DNA of 36,677 bases from Dietzia massiliensis. Lineage in GTDB: Bacteria > Actinomycetota > Actinomycetes > Mycobacteriales > Mycobacteriaceae. Below, in pieces: positions 29,210 through 36,677 of this stretch (within the stretch, counting starts at the first letter, position 1; each line of letters begins with the position of its first letter). The notes under the pieces were generated by a model, which searched no databases, was not told where the DNA came from, and was given only the letters and a program-made list of their open reading frames with translations. Position numbers and translations under genes: made by a program. The DNA is taken from NCBI RefSeq assembly GCF_018390595.1, contig NZ_JAHBAV010000035.1, positions 1-36,677 of the forward strand. Reading direction: 5' to 3'.

Positions 29210-30049
29210 TCAGTTGACCAGAGTCTCCGCGGGGAGCTCTCCGTTGTCATCCCCAACGCCGGCTCCGGAGCCAGCCTCGCTCGTACCCGAGATGGCCGCC
29301 GCGCTGCCGGCGGCAGCATCGTCGTCTCCGCCGTTGTCGTTGCCCGAGTCGTCACCGCCAACGAGCGAGCCGAGCAGGTTCGCACCGACCTCCACGCTGC
29401 CACCGCTGACGCTGCCCGCGGTGATCGAACCCAGCGGCCCGAGGCGGTCATTGATCTGATCCGCGACGACCTGGCGGTCAACTCCGAAGTTGATGGCTAG
29501 CAGCCCCCCGTCGGGATCCGGGGTGCACATGATGACGGCGGCTGCCGGATCCTCAGGCGACGTGGCAACCCACTCGATCGTCGCGCCCTCCTCGACCGCG
29601 ACACCGACCCCTCCGAGGAGACCAATCGCCACATTTGTGATGTTCGTCTCACCTCCGCTGTCATTCGCGACCGGATCGCCATCCGCGTCCGCAGCCAGAA
29701 CCGAGACGCCGCCCTCGGCCTCGATCAAGGCGAGAAGCGGCAGAGCAGCCAGCGGATCTTCACCGATGCCGCCCGGATCCACTCCCAGCTCGTCGACCGT
29801 TGCGTATGGAAGCGTGAATCCCACGCACGTCTGATCCGCGCCGGTCTCGTTGGTGTAGGTAACCGTCGGCCCGCCCTCGGCGTTACCGGTCACCGTCACC
29901 GGCCCGTTGAGGGCAGTAGCGGCGAGTTCGAGATCTGCTGCGATCTCCGATGAGCCCTGGGCTCCGGCGATGCCGGCGCCCCCGAGGGTGGCTCCGGCGG
30001 CCAGCGCGACAGCCGAGGCGCCGGCCAGGAAGCGGTTACGAGCGAACAT
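29210..30049 (-). CDS. Exported protein of unknown function, intact paralogue
   Basis: The 279-residue protein starts at ATG 30049 after AAGGAG. A signal peptide of about 29 residues ends GGAGIAGA before Gln. The mature part is acidic, Gly/Ala/Asp-rich and probably beta-structured. It has GPVTVTGNAEGG, VTYTNETGADQTCVGF and VIMCTPDP, whose cysteines may pair, a central Gly-rich region, then GGSVEVGANLLGSL and a disordered Asp/Asn/Gly tail ending GELPAETLVN. It is a tandem paralogue of the gene at 28006. The gene at 33123 shares the VTYTN-x2-G-x-D-x2-C signature. No LPXTG motif or membrane anchor is visible, so it is probably secreted or held in the mycomembrane/periplasm. I know no function for it. 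Confidence 0.85.
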   Translation of the reverse strand: MFARNRFLAGASAVALAAGATLGGAGIAGAQGSSEIAADLELAATALNGPVTVTGNAEGGPTVTYTNETGADQTCVGFTLPYATVDELGVDPGGIGEDPLAALPLLALIEAEGGVSVLAADADGDPVANDSGGETNITNVAIGLLGGVGVAVEEGATIEWVATSPEDPAAAVIMCTPDPDGGLLAINFGVDRQVVADQINDRLGPLGSITAGSVSGGSVEVGANLLGSLVGGDDSGNDNGGDDDAAAGSAAAISGTSEAGSGAGVGDDNGELPAETLVN

Positions 30050-30172
30050 GAAATCTCCTTGCAGTGAGGGAAAGTCACCACATCGACGACCCGGTGACAC
30101 TTGCGAACGTTCCGGGAGAACGCCTGCGCAGAGTGTGGCACGGATCACAGACAACCCGGTCGGAAGCGACGC

Positions 30173-30186
30173 AAACTTTAAAGTTT
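30173..30186. promoter_or_regulatory. 14-bp perfect palindrome in the exported-protein / mcr intergenic region
   Basis: AAACTTTAAAGTTT lies about 123 nt upstream of the 30049 start and 129 nt before mcr, in an AT-rich patch (30170-30215) that stands out from the GC-rich surroundings. The half-site GCAAACTTT is shared with the upstream region of the paralogue. Promoter or operator is inferred. Confidence 0.45.
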
Positions 30187-30314
30187 TATGAATAGATGTT
30201 AATTCTGTTATCACCCCTGGCCACAGGGGCCACAGGGGCAACTCCCGGCCGCCTCGGACCTAGCCGGCTGTGAGGCGATAACGTGTGTGCAAAGCCACAC
30301 GAAAGGGCCCACCT

Positions 30315-31412
30315 GTGACCAGTTCCTCTTCCGGCCCCCTGGCCGGCATCCGCGTCGTCGAACTCAACGGCATCGGCCCCGGCCCCCACGCCTGCATGAT
30401 GCTGGCGGACCTGGGCGCCGACGTCGTCACGGTCATGCGCCCCGCGGAGCTCGACACCCAGGTCGGCGGCTGGGCGCACATCACCCGGCGCGGCCGGACC
30501 GTGGTGGAGGCCAACCTAAAGAGCGACGAGGGCCTGTCGCAGGTGCGCGGACTCATCGCCAAAGCGGACGTACTGGTCGAGGGCTACCGCCCCGGGGTCA
30601 CCGAGCGCATGGGCCTGGGCCCCGACGAGTGCCTGGCGCTCAACCCGCGCCTGGTCTACGCCCGCATGACCGGCTGGGGCCAGCACGGCCCGCTCGCCCA
30701 CACCGCCGGCCACGACCTCAACTACATCTCCCTGACCGGCCACCTCAACGCCACCGCCCGCAAGGGCGAGCGCCCCGTGCCGCCACTCAACCTCGTCGGC
30801 GACTTCGGCGGCGGGTCGATGTTCCTCATCCAGGGCATCCTCGCCGCGATCATCGAGCGCTCGACGTCCGGCAAGGGCCAGGTCATCGACGCCGCCATGA
30901 CCGACGGCGCCTCCGTCCTGGGCCAGTTCCAATGGGCGATGCGCGCCCGCGGCCAGTGGTCGGACGTCGCCGGGACCAACATGCTCGACACCGGGTACCC
31001 GTTCTACGACGTCTACACCTGCTCGGACGGCAAGTACATGGCGGTTGGTTGCCTCGAGCCGCAGTTCTACGCCGAGTTCGCCCGACTGTTGGGTATCGAC
31101 GGCGAGGGGATGCCCGGCCAGTTCGACATGGACCGCTGGGAGGAACTGCGCGAGATCATCGCCGGCAAGTTCGCCGAGAAGACCCGTGACGAGTGGGCCG
31201 AGCTGTTCTACGGCACCGACGCCTGCACCACGCCGGTGCTGACCTACACCGAGGCGCTCGACCATCCGCACAACGTGGCGCGCGAGACCTTCGTCGAGGT
31301 CGCCGGCGATGCCGGGCCCGCGCCCGCGCCGCGCTTCTCTCGCACTCCGGCCCCCGCGGTGCCGGTCGCGCCCCCGACCGAGGCCGCCGCGATCGACCAG
31401 GTGTGGGCCTGA
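30315..31412 (+). CDS. mcr: Alpha-methylacyl-CoA racemase (class III CoA-transferase family)
   Basis: The 365-residue protein matches mycobacterial Mcr closely: [60 protein letters not shown] (His133), [17 protein letters not shown] (Asp163), [13 protein letters not shown] and APRFSRT. Mcr epimerises the alpha carbon of 2-methyl-branched acyl-CoAs, letting branched fatty acids and sterol side chains enter beta-oxidation; His and Asp act as the acid/base pair. GTG 30315 is preceded by GAAAGG at a suitable distance. A GTG at 30285 would add ten non-conserved residues. The GntR gene follows after 2 bp, so the two form an operon. Confidence 0.93.
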   Translation: MTSSSSGPLAGIRVVELNGIGPGPHACMMLADLGADVVTVMRPAELDTQVGGWAHITRRGRTVVEANLKSDEGLSQVRGLIAKADVLVEGYRPGVTERMGLGPDECLALNPRLVYARMTGWGQHGPLAHTAGHDLNYISLTGHLNATARKGERPVPPLNLVGDFGGGSMFLIQGILAAIIERSTSGKGQVIDAAMTDGASVLGQFQWAMRARGQWSDVAGTNMLDTGYPFYDVYTCSDGKYMAVGCLEPQFYAEFARLLGIDGEGMPGQFDMDRWEELREIIAGKFAEKTRDEWAELFYGTDACTTPVLTYTEALDHPHNVARETFVEVAGDAGPAPAPRFSRTPAPAVPVAPPTEAAAIDQVWA

Positions 31413-31414
31413 GC

Positions 31415-31846
31415 ATGACCGATCCGGGGGCCGCGCCTCGATCGGCGAACGATAGCCCTCCGGCTGGTGGTTCCCCCGTGGCCGGAGTCGTCCTGAGCGT
31501 CGATCCCGCATCGTCCGACCCTCCGTTCCGTCAGCTCAAGAGACAGATCGTCGAGGCGGTCTCACGCGGGAAGCTCACGGCGGGAACCCGCATGCCCGCT
31601 GTGAGGAAGCTGGCCGACGAGGTGGGTGTCTCCACCGCCACCGCGGCCAAGGTCTACCGGGAGCTCGAAGAGGCAGGCGTGCTCGAGGGCCGCGGCCGAT
31701 CGGGCACCTTCGTCTCCGCCGCCGACGCGGCCGGCGCTGCCTTGGCGCGGGCCGCCGAAGAATTCACTGCGTCAGCCGCAGGCGCCGGCTTCGGCCTCGA
31801 GGAGGCCTTGGACGCCGTCCGCAACGCGTTCAAGAACCTAGCCTGA
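31415..31846 (+). CDS. GntR-family regulator, YtrA-like (no ligand domain)
   Basis: The 143-residue protein has a GntR winged helix (about residues 35-105): PPFRQLKRQIVEAVSRGKL, MPAVRKLADEVGVSTATAAK, VYRELEEAGVLEGRGRSGTF. The C-terminal tail of about 40 residues is too short for a FadR- or HutC-type effector domain, which is the YtrA subfamily pattern; it may only dimerise. It starts 2 bp after the mcr stop. Possible targets are mcr itself and the exported-protein genes around it (inference). Confidence 0.88.
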   Translation: MTDPGAAPRSANDSPPAGGSPVAGVVLSVDPASSDPPFRQLKRQIVEAVSRGKLTAGTRMPAVRKLADEVGVSTATAAKVYRELEEAGVLEGRGRSGTFVSAADAAGAALARAAEEFTASAAGAGFGLEEALDAVRNAFKNLA

Positions 31847-31876
31847 CGACCCGGCCTGCGCCGCACGGATGCAGAA

Positions 31877-31906
31877 CGCCCCGCCACCGTTTCCGGTGGC
31901 GGGGCG
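31877..31906. terminator. Bidirectional terminator between gntR and an exported-protein gene
   Basis: A perfect 13-bp GC-rich stem (31877-31889 with 31894-31906, loop TTTC) lies between two convergent genes, 30 bp after the gntR stop and 22 bp past the stop of the minus-strand gene. Confidence 0.85.
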
Positions 31907-31928
31907 GTGCGCTCTGGCGCTTTGGTTA

Positions 31929-32486
31929 TCAGCTACCGAGCGAGCCAAAAACGTCGAGCGAGCCCAGGCTCAGCGACCCGGTGCCCTCGTCCTCGGTCTC
32001 ACAGCCGGTGACCGTGGTGGTGTACTCGCCGCCTCGGTGGTCGGATTCGATACCGCTGGCCATGCGGTAGTTGACCACGTACTCGCCGTCCTCGCTATCC
32101 GGCAGTCCCTCAACCTCGTCCAGGTTGTAGACCACATTCGTGGTCAGCGGGACGTCGTGGTCGGACTTATAGCGAACCGGCGGCGTGACGTCGTACGAAG
32201 CAGTCGGCTCATAGTTCCGGGACTCAATGATCTGACCGGTGGGCCCAAGCCCAAAGTCCTCGCCGGTCTTGTCCTGACCCTCGACCCACCAGTCGAGAAT
32301 GTACTCACCGTTGGTCGAGTTCAATACCGTGAACTCGACCTCACACTGGTCGTTGCTGGCGGCCCAGAACTGGACCGGCCCGTCCAGGTTCTGCGCGCTC
32401 GCCACTGGCGAGGCCATTCCGACCGCAAGCGCTGCTGCGGCAAAGCCTCCGGCAATCGTGGTTCCTCGTCGGAATTTTGTAGCCAT
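31929..32486 (-). CDS. Exported protein of unknown function ending in GSLGS
   Basis: The 185-residue protein starts at ATG 32486 after GGGAGGT. The signal peptide is about 31 residues and ends SPVASA before Gln. The mature part is beta-rich and Tyr/Asp/Glu-rich, with cysteines in SNDQCEVEF and VTGCETEDEG that may form a disulfide; PVQFWAASNDQCEVEFTVLN faintly recalls the first strands of its neighbours' domain. It ends SLDVFGSLGS, sharing GSLGS with the protein encoded at 33123. No membrane anchor or sortase motif is seen. Its upstream region holds a candidate operator. Confidence 0.85.
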   Translation of the reverse strand: MATKFRRGTTIAGGFAAAALAVGMASPVASAQNLDGPVQFWAASNDQCEVEFTVLNSTNGEYILDWWVEGQDKTGEDFGLGPTGQIIESRNYEPTASYDVTPPVRYKSDHDVPLTTNVVYNLDEVEGLPDSEDGEYVVNYRMASGIESDHRGGEYTTTVTGCETEDEGTGSLSLGSLDVFGSLGS

Positions 32487-32597
32487 GTCACCTCCCGGGT
32501 TGACTCCACCCGACGTGTCGAACGAGTGGGAAACGCGGATGTCATCGCCCTGAACTTCAGGACGACGGAGGCGAAACTAGCAGCTAATTTCGAGATA

Positions 32598-32614
32598 TGT
32601 AACCACCGTTTACA
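32598..32614. promoter_or_regulatory. Candidate operator: TGTAA-N7-TTACA
   Basis: TGTAACCACCGTTTACA is an inverted repeat in an AT-rich patch between two divergent genes. It lies 112 nt upstream of the 32486 start and 107 nt upstream of the 32721 start, so it could serve either. The regulator is unknown. Confidence 0.4.
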
Positions 32615-32720
32615 GAATCGTTATCCGACACCACCCAGGGAAGCGTGCGGCTTGAGCGGGGGCACCGAGGGGGGAGTCGCCGGTCTGTAATGCTCCGAGC
32701 CCCACGACGATGAGTGAGTC

Positions 32721-33005
32721 ATGACCATGAACAACACCCGAAGTGCCACGACCGCCGCCGCGGCGATTGCCCTGGCTGCCGCCACCTCCGTGACCGCCGC
32801 CCCCGCCCAGGCCGCGCCGGTCGACACCACCGCGGTGCACTATGTCGCGCAGGCCTCCGGCAGTGCTGACGGGGGCTCACTGGACAACCCGATCGTGGGG
32901 GCCGGCCTGGTCCTTCTGGCGGGCGTCGGCGTGTCGATCACCCTGGCGGTCAGCGCAGGTGTGGCCGGTGGCGCGTTCGAGCTACCCCGGATCCCGGGCC
33001 TCTGA
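32721..33005 (+). CDS. Small exported or membrane protein of unknown function
   Basis: The 94-residue protein has an Ala/Thr-rich signal peptide (about residues 1-31, ending AAPAQA), a short polar part and a hydrophobic stretch (about 60-82, IVGAGLVLLAGVGVSITLAV) that would anchor it, leaving FELPRIPGL at the C-terminus. The ribosome-binding site is weak. A five-codon reading frame (ATG 32710 to TGA) overlaps its start and may or may not matter. I recognise no family. Confidence 0.65.
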   Translation: MTMNNTRSATTAAAAIALAAATSVTAAPAQAAPVDTTAVHYVAQASGSADGGSLDNPIVGAGLVLLAGVGVSITLAVSAGVAGGAFELPRIPGL

Positions 33006-33032
33006 CCGCCACCGCCGCCTGACGGCACTCGT

Positions 33033-33063
33033 CACCCCCGGCGCCGTTCAGCCGCCGGGGGTG
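33033..33063. terminator. Terminator hairpin between convergent small-protein and exported-protein genes
   Basis: CACCCCCGGC (33033-33042) pairs with GCCGGGGGTG (33054-33063) across an 11-nt loop, 28 bp after the stop of the plus-strand gene. Confidence 0.7.
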
Positions 33064-33122
33064 AAGGGTGTGTGCGGTCGTAACCCTCGCGGGTAGACGG
33101 CGGAAGCCGCGTCCTGTGACTG

Positions 33123-33725
33123 TCAGCTCCCGAGCGAGCCGGTGGTCTGGGCAACTGAGCCCGAGCTACCGATCCCCGCGAGCGCTGCGTCCAGCGATCC
33201 GAGGCCGGCCGGAACACCGGCCCCTGCCGAGATCTCGACCTCGACGTACGGGTCGCCATCCAGCCCCTGGGAGTTGCACACCGTGAGAGCAGCCGGGGAG
33301 AACGAATCATCGGTGAGTGTGCCCTCGACAACCCCGCCGATTGCTCCTTCAATCAGCTCAGCGGTCTCACCGTTCTCGACCATTCCGCCGAAGAACCCGA
33401 TCTGCCCCTTGCCCGCAGCCTCCACGAAACGTGCCGTCCAGCTCTCCGGAAGAGTGCTGTTGATGTCCACCGTCTTCACATAGCCGTAGAGGTCGGAGAC
33501 CAGACGCCCCGTGCCCACGAACGAGTAGCACATCAAGTCCTGACCCGACTTGTTGGTGTACGTCACCTCCGTGGCCTCACCCTTGCCGCTCACGCTCACA
33601 CTGCTGGGGCTGTTGAACACGGGATCGACGTCCTGGGCGCCGGCCACACCGGCTCCGGCGAGGGCGGTGGCTGAGGCGATGGCGGTGGCCGCGGCGGCGA
33701 CGCCGAGGCGGGTGAGGGAACGCAT
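33123..33725 (-). CDS. Exported protein of unknown function, family member ending in GSLGS
   Basis: The 200-residue protein starts at ATG 33725 with CGGAGC upstream. Its signal peptide (about 30 residues) ends GAGVAGA before Gln. The mature part contains SSVSVSGKGEATEVTYTNKS then GQDLMCYSF, which aligns with GPVTVTGN...VTYTNETGADQTC of the 29210 product, and a second cysteine in LTVCNSQG. A Gly-rich region (GKGQIGFFGGMVENGE) and an Ile/Gly-rich end lead to TTGSLGS. It is thus a shorter, divergent relative of the tandem paralogues. Location is outside the cytoplasmic membrane; function is unknown. Confidence 0.83.
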   Translation of the reverse strand: MRSLTRLGVAAAATAIASATALAGAGVAGAQDVDPVFNSPSSVSVSGKGEATEVTYTNKSGQDLMCYSFVGTGRLVSDLYGYVKTVDINSTLPESWTARFVEAAGKGQIGFFGGMVENGETAELIEGAIGGVVEGTLTDDSFSPAALTVCNSQGLDGDPYVEVEISAGAGVPAGLGSLDAALAGIGSSGSVAQTTGSLGS

Positions 33726-33813
33726 GTGGTGCTCCGATCGAAAGGGGACGCGACCGGTCGGCCGCTTCCATGGAGTCCACCCGATGCGCCGTCACCGCAC
33801 TATCGGCCGTTCA

Positions 33814-33829
33814 TACGACATGTGTCGTA
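33814..33829. promoter_or_regulatory. Candidate operator: TACGACA-TG-TGTCGTA inverted repeat
   Basis: Two perfect 7-bp arms with a 2-bp centre lie 89 nt upstream of the exported-protein start at 33725, in the purA-side intergenic region. The form suits a TetR-like dimer, but no TetR gene is in the window. Confidence 0.5.
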
Positions 33830-33903
33830 CATTCACAACCGATTCGGCCCCACCTGACCCGCACGCACCATCGGCCTCCCTCGTCACACGAGCGGCCCCC
33901 AGA

Positions 33904-35190
<1,287 letters not shown>

Positions 35191-35301
35191 GGTTCGCTTT
35201 CACCTCGAATGAGTCGTCGTCACGGTGCACCGGCGTCAGACACCTGGCAGCGAGTCCGCGCACACCGACACCACAGAATAGTCCGTACCGCCGTCAACAC
35301 C

Positions 35302-36192
35302 CTAGTCGGCGACGCCCCGTAGCCTGCGGAATCGCACCGGCGTTCCAGGGAGAAGCTGCGAGATCGCGTCCGCGGACCGCGAGGTGAGGACGCCGATCAC
35401 GGGGTAGCCGCCGGTGACGGGGTGGTCGGGGCCGAACACGACGGGGCGGCCGTCGGCGGGGATCTGGACGGCGCCGCGCACCATGCCCTCGCTGGGGATC
35501 TCGCCCCTGGACAGTCGCGGTACGGGCCGGGCGGGGTCGATGCGCACGCCCACCCGGTCGGCGTGGCCGCTGACGTGGCCGGTCGCCGCGAGGACGTCCC
35601 ACGCCTCGGGTGGGAAGAGGTCGTCGCGCGGACCCGGGATGACGTCGAGGTCGACGGGTTGGCGGGCGTCGGTGCCGCCGACGGCCGCCTGCCATCCGTC
35701 CGCCCACGGGCCCACGACCGCGTCGCCGACGTCGAGGACGTCCCCGACGGTGACGGGCGGCGGGCCGAGCCCGGACAGGGTGTCACGGGATCGGCTGCCC
35801 AGCACCGGCGGCACGTCGATCCCCCCGCGCACGCCCACGTAGCTGCGCACCCCGGCGACGGGCCGGCCGATCTCCAGCGTGGACCCGGTGTCGAGGCGGA
35901 GGACGTCGCCGGTGGCGGCGGTGCGTCGGGATCCGTCGGGGGTGACGACGACGACGAGGGCGTCCGCCCCCGTGACCGCCACGATCGCGGGGGCGTCCGT
36001 GAGGACGCTGAGCCCGCCGAGCAGCACCTCGAGCACCGCGGCGGCGGGGTCGGTGCCGACGGCCCGGAGAGCTGTGGCGGCGGCGGCGCGGTCGGCGGCC
36101 CCGGAGGCGGTCACCCCGAGGTCGGCGTGTCCGGGGCGGCCGAGGTCCTGCAGGAGGACGGCGGGCCCGGCCCGGAGGACCAGCAGGCTCAT
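35302..36192 (-). CDS. pxpC: 5-oxoprolinase subunit C (biotin-dependent carboxylase-like, KipA family)
   Basis: The 296-residue protein is the larger allophanate-hydrolase-subunit-2-like partner of the prokaryotic 5-oxoprolinase PxpABC, which hydrolyses pyroglutamate to glutamate with ATP. Family marks are LLQDLGRPGHADLGVTASGA, DRAAAATALRAVG, GVRGGIDVPPVLGSRSRDT, GLGPPPVTVGD, PSEGMVRGAVQIPADGRPVV and GGYPVIGVL. The start ATG overlaps the pxpB stop (ATGA). The PxpA subunit is not in the window. Confidence 0.93.
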   Translation of the reverse strand: MSLLVLRAGPAVLLQDLGRPGHADLGVTASGAADRAAAATALRAVGTDPAAAVLEVLLGGLSVLTDAPAIVAVTGADALVVVVTPDGSRRTAATGDVLRLDTGSTLEIGRPVAGVRSYVGVRGGIDVPPVLGSRSRDTLSGLGPPPVTVGDVLDVGDAVVGPWADGWQAAVGGTDARQPVDLDVIPGPRDDLFPPEAWDVLAATGHVSGHADRVGVRIDPARPVPRLSRGEIPSEGMVRGAVQIPADGRPVVFGPDHPVTGGYPVIGVLTSRSADAISQLLPGTPVRFRRLRGVAD

Positions 36193-36677
36193 CGGTCCGC
36201 GCCCGGGTGACCGGGGCCGCCGGAGCCGCCGGCGTCGCGGAACCGCACGACCGTTCCGGGCGTCAGCAGGGCCGGGTCGGAGCGGTCGACGTCCCAGAGC
36301 CGGGCGTCGGTGGTGCCGATGAGCTGCCACCCGCCGGGCGACGCACCGGGATAGACGGCGCAGAACCGGTCCGCCAGGCCCACCGATCCGGCCGGCACCC
36401 GCGCCCGCGGGGACGGAAGCCGTGGAACGGTCGGCAGGGGCCGCGGCTCGGCGGGGACGCGCTGCTCGCCTCCGCGCGCGTCCGGGCCGCGGGCATCGAG
36501 CCCCCGCGCGCCCACGAGGTGGGCGAATCGGGGCGCGACCCCGCCGAACGCGGCCCGCCATGTGATCGACGTGTGGGTCCGTACGAACGCCTCGGTCGAC
36601 AGCCCTGCCAGGTCGGCGACGGCGTGCAGGTCGGGCCCGTCGTAGCGGACGTCGAGGATCACCTCGGCCGCCCCACC
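36189..36677 (-). CDS. pxpB: 5-oxoprolinase subunit B (KipI family), 5' end outside window
   Basis: The frame is open to the right edge, and 162 residues are visible. EVILDVRYDGPDLHAVADLA followed by FVRTHTSITWRAAFGGVAPRF and VGLADRFCAVYPGASPGGWQ then GTTDARLWD match the allophanate-hydrolase-subunit-1-like PxpB fold. A GTG at 36662 lies inside the conserved strand, so the true start is beyond the window. An Arg/Pro/Gly-rich stretch (about 36415-36510) interrupts the fold between these motifs and may be an insertion. It is coupled to pxpC by a 4-base overlap. Confidence 0.88.
   Translation of the reverse strand, partial: GGAAEVILDVRYDGPDLHAVADLAGLSTEAFVRTHTSITWRAAFGGVAPRFAHLVGARGLDARGPDARGGEQRVPAEPRPLPTVPRLPSPRARVPAGSVGLADRFCAVYPGASPGGWQLIGTTDARLWDVDRSDPALLTPGTVVRFRDAGGSGGPGHPGADR

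Noticed and set aside
30214..30241. CCCCTGGCCACAGGGG hairpin plus repeated CCACAGGGG before mcr as a riboswitch or attenuator
   Set aside because: The stem is only 6 bp and there is no conserved aptamer-like structure or leader peptide.
30285..30314. GTG 30285 as the mcr start
   Set aside because: The added residues are not like the Mcr N-terminus, and GTG 30315 has GAAAGG at proper distance.
32598..32614. A GlxR/CRP-type site
   Set aside because: The CRP-family core TGTGA-N6-TCACA needs G at position 4 and a 6-bp spacer; here the arms are TGTAA/TTACA with 7 bp between them.

Overview
The window is very GC-rich, single-copy chromosomal DNA from a mycolic-acid actinobacterium (order Mycobacteriales). 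Dietzia or a close relative fits best, but no marker here proves the genus. The evidence is the gene content: an F420-dependent glucose-6-phosphate dehydrogenase, ergothioneine genes, PknG with its GlnH/GlnX partners, alpha-methylacyl-CoA racemase, a DUF222/HNH protein and an FprA-type reductase. Gene order also echoes two blocks of the Mycobacterium tuberculosis chromosome, recalled from memory: purT / rhodanese / metZ, and fgd1 / pta / ackA / pknG / glnH / glnX / mutT3.

Layout. 1-2810: a PhoD-like phosphatase (cut by the window edge) and a Nudix protein with an extra C-terminal nuclease-like domain, both on the minus strand. 2976-8010: the plus-strand, translationally coupled operon glnX-glnH-pknG. 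In mycobacteria this set senses extracellular Asp/Glu and sets TCA-cycle flux through phosphorylation of GarA/OdhI. 8048-18554: a minus-strand run that reads fgd - SUFU-domain protein - Ogt-like protein lacking its catalytic Cys - egtB - egtD - coiled-coil protein of unknown function - DUF222/HNH protein - pta - ackA. Many of these genes overlap by 4 bases.

18969-27892: a small secreted protein, a GT-B glycosyltransferase, metZ with a rhodanese, divergent fprA, a small Ala-rich protein coupled to a DUF1023 hydrolase, a DUF1648 membrane protein and purT. 28006-33725: the least ordinary section. It is a cluster of four exported proteins of unknown function, at least three of one family, around mcr, a YtrA-type GntR regulator and a small exported or membrane protein. 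Two members are tandem paralogues that even share their terminator hairpin, and one of them carries an amber codon exactly where its relatives have the first mature residue (Gln). 33904-36677: purA, then pxpC and the 3' part of pxpB (5-oxoprolinase subunits).

The items most worth a second look are the Cys-less Ogt-like protein, the amber codon and the exported-protein family around it, the rubredoxin-less PknG with a Thr-Gly-rich N-terminal repeat, the Nudix/NYN-like fusion, a phased 12-bp array upstream of fgd, and several genes whose -10 hexamer lies 6-7 nt before the start codon (probable leaderless mRNAs). No tRNA, rRNA, CRISPR array, insertion sequence or prophage gene was seen.
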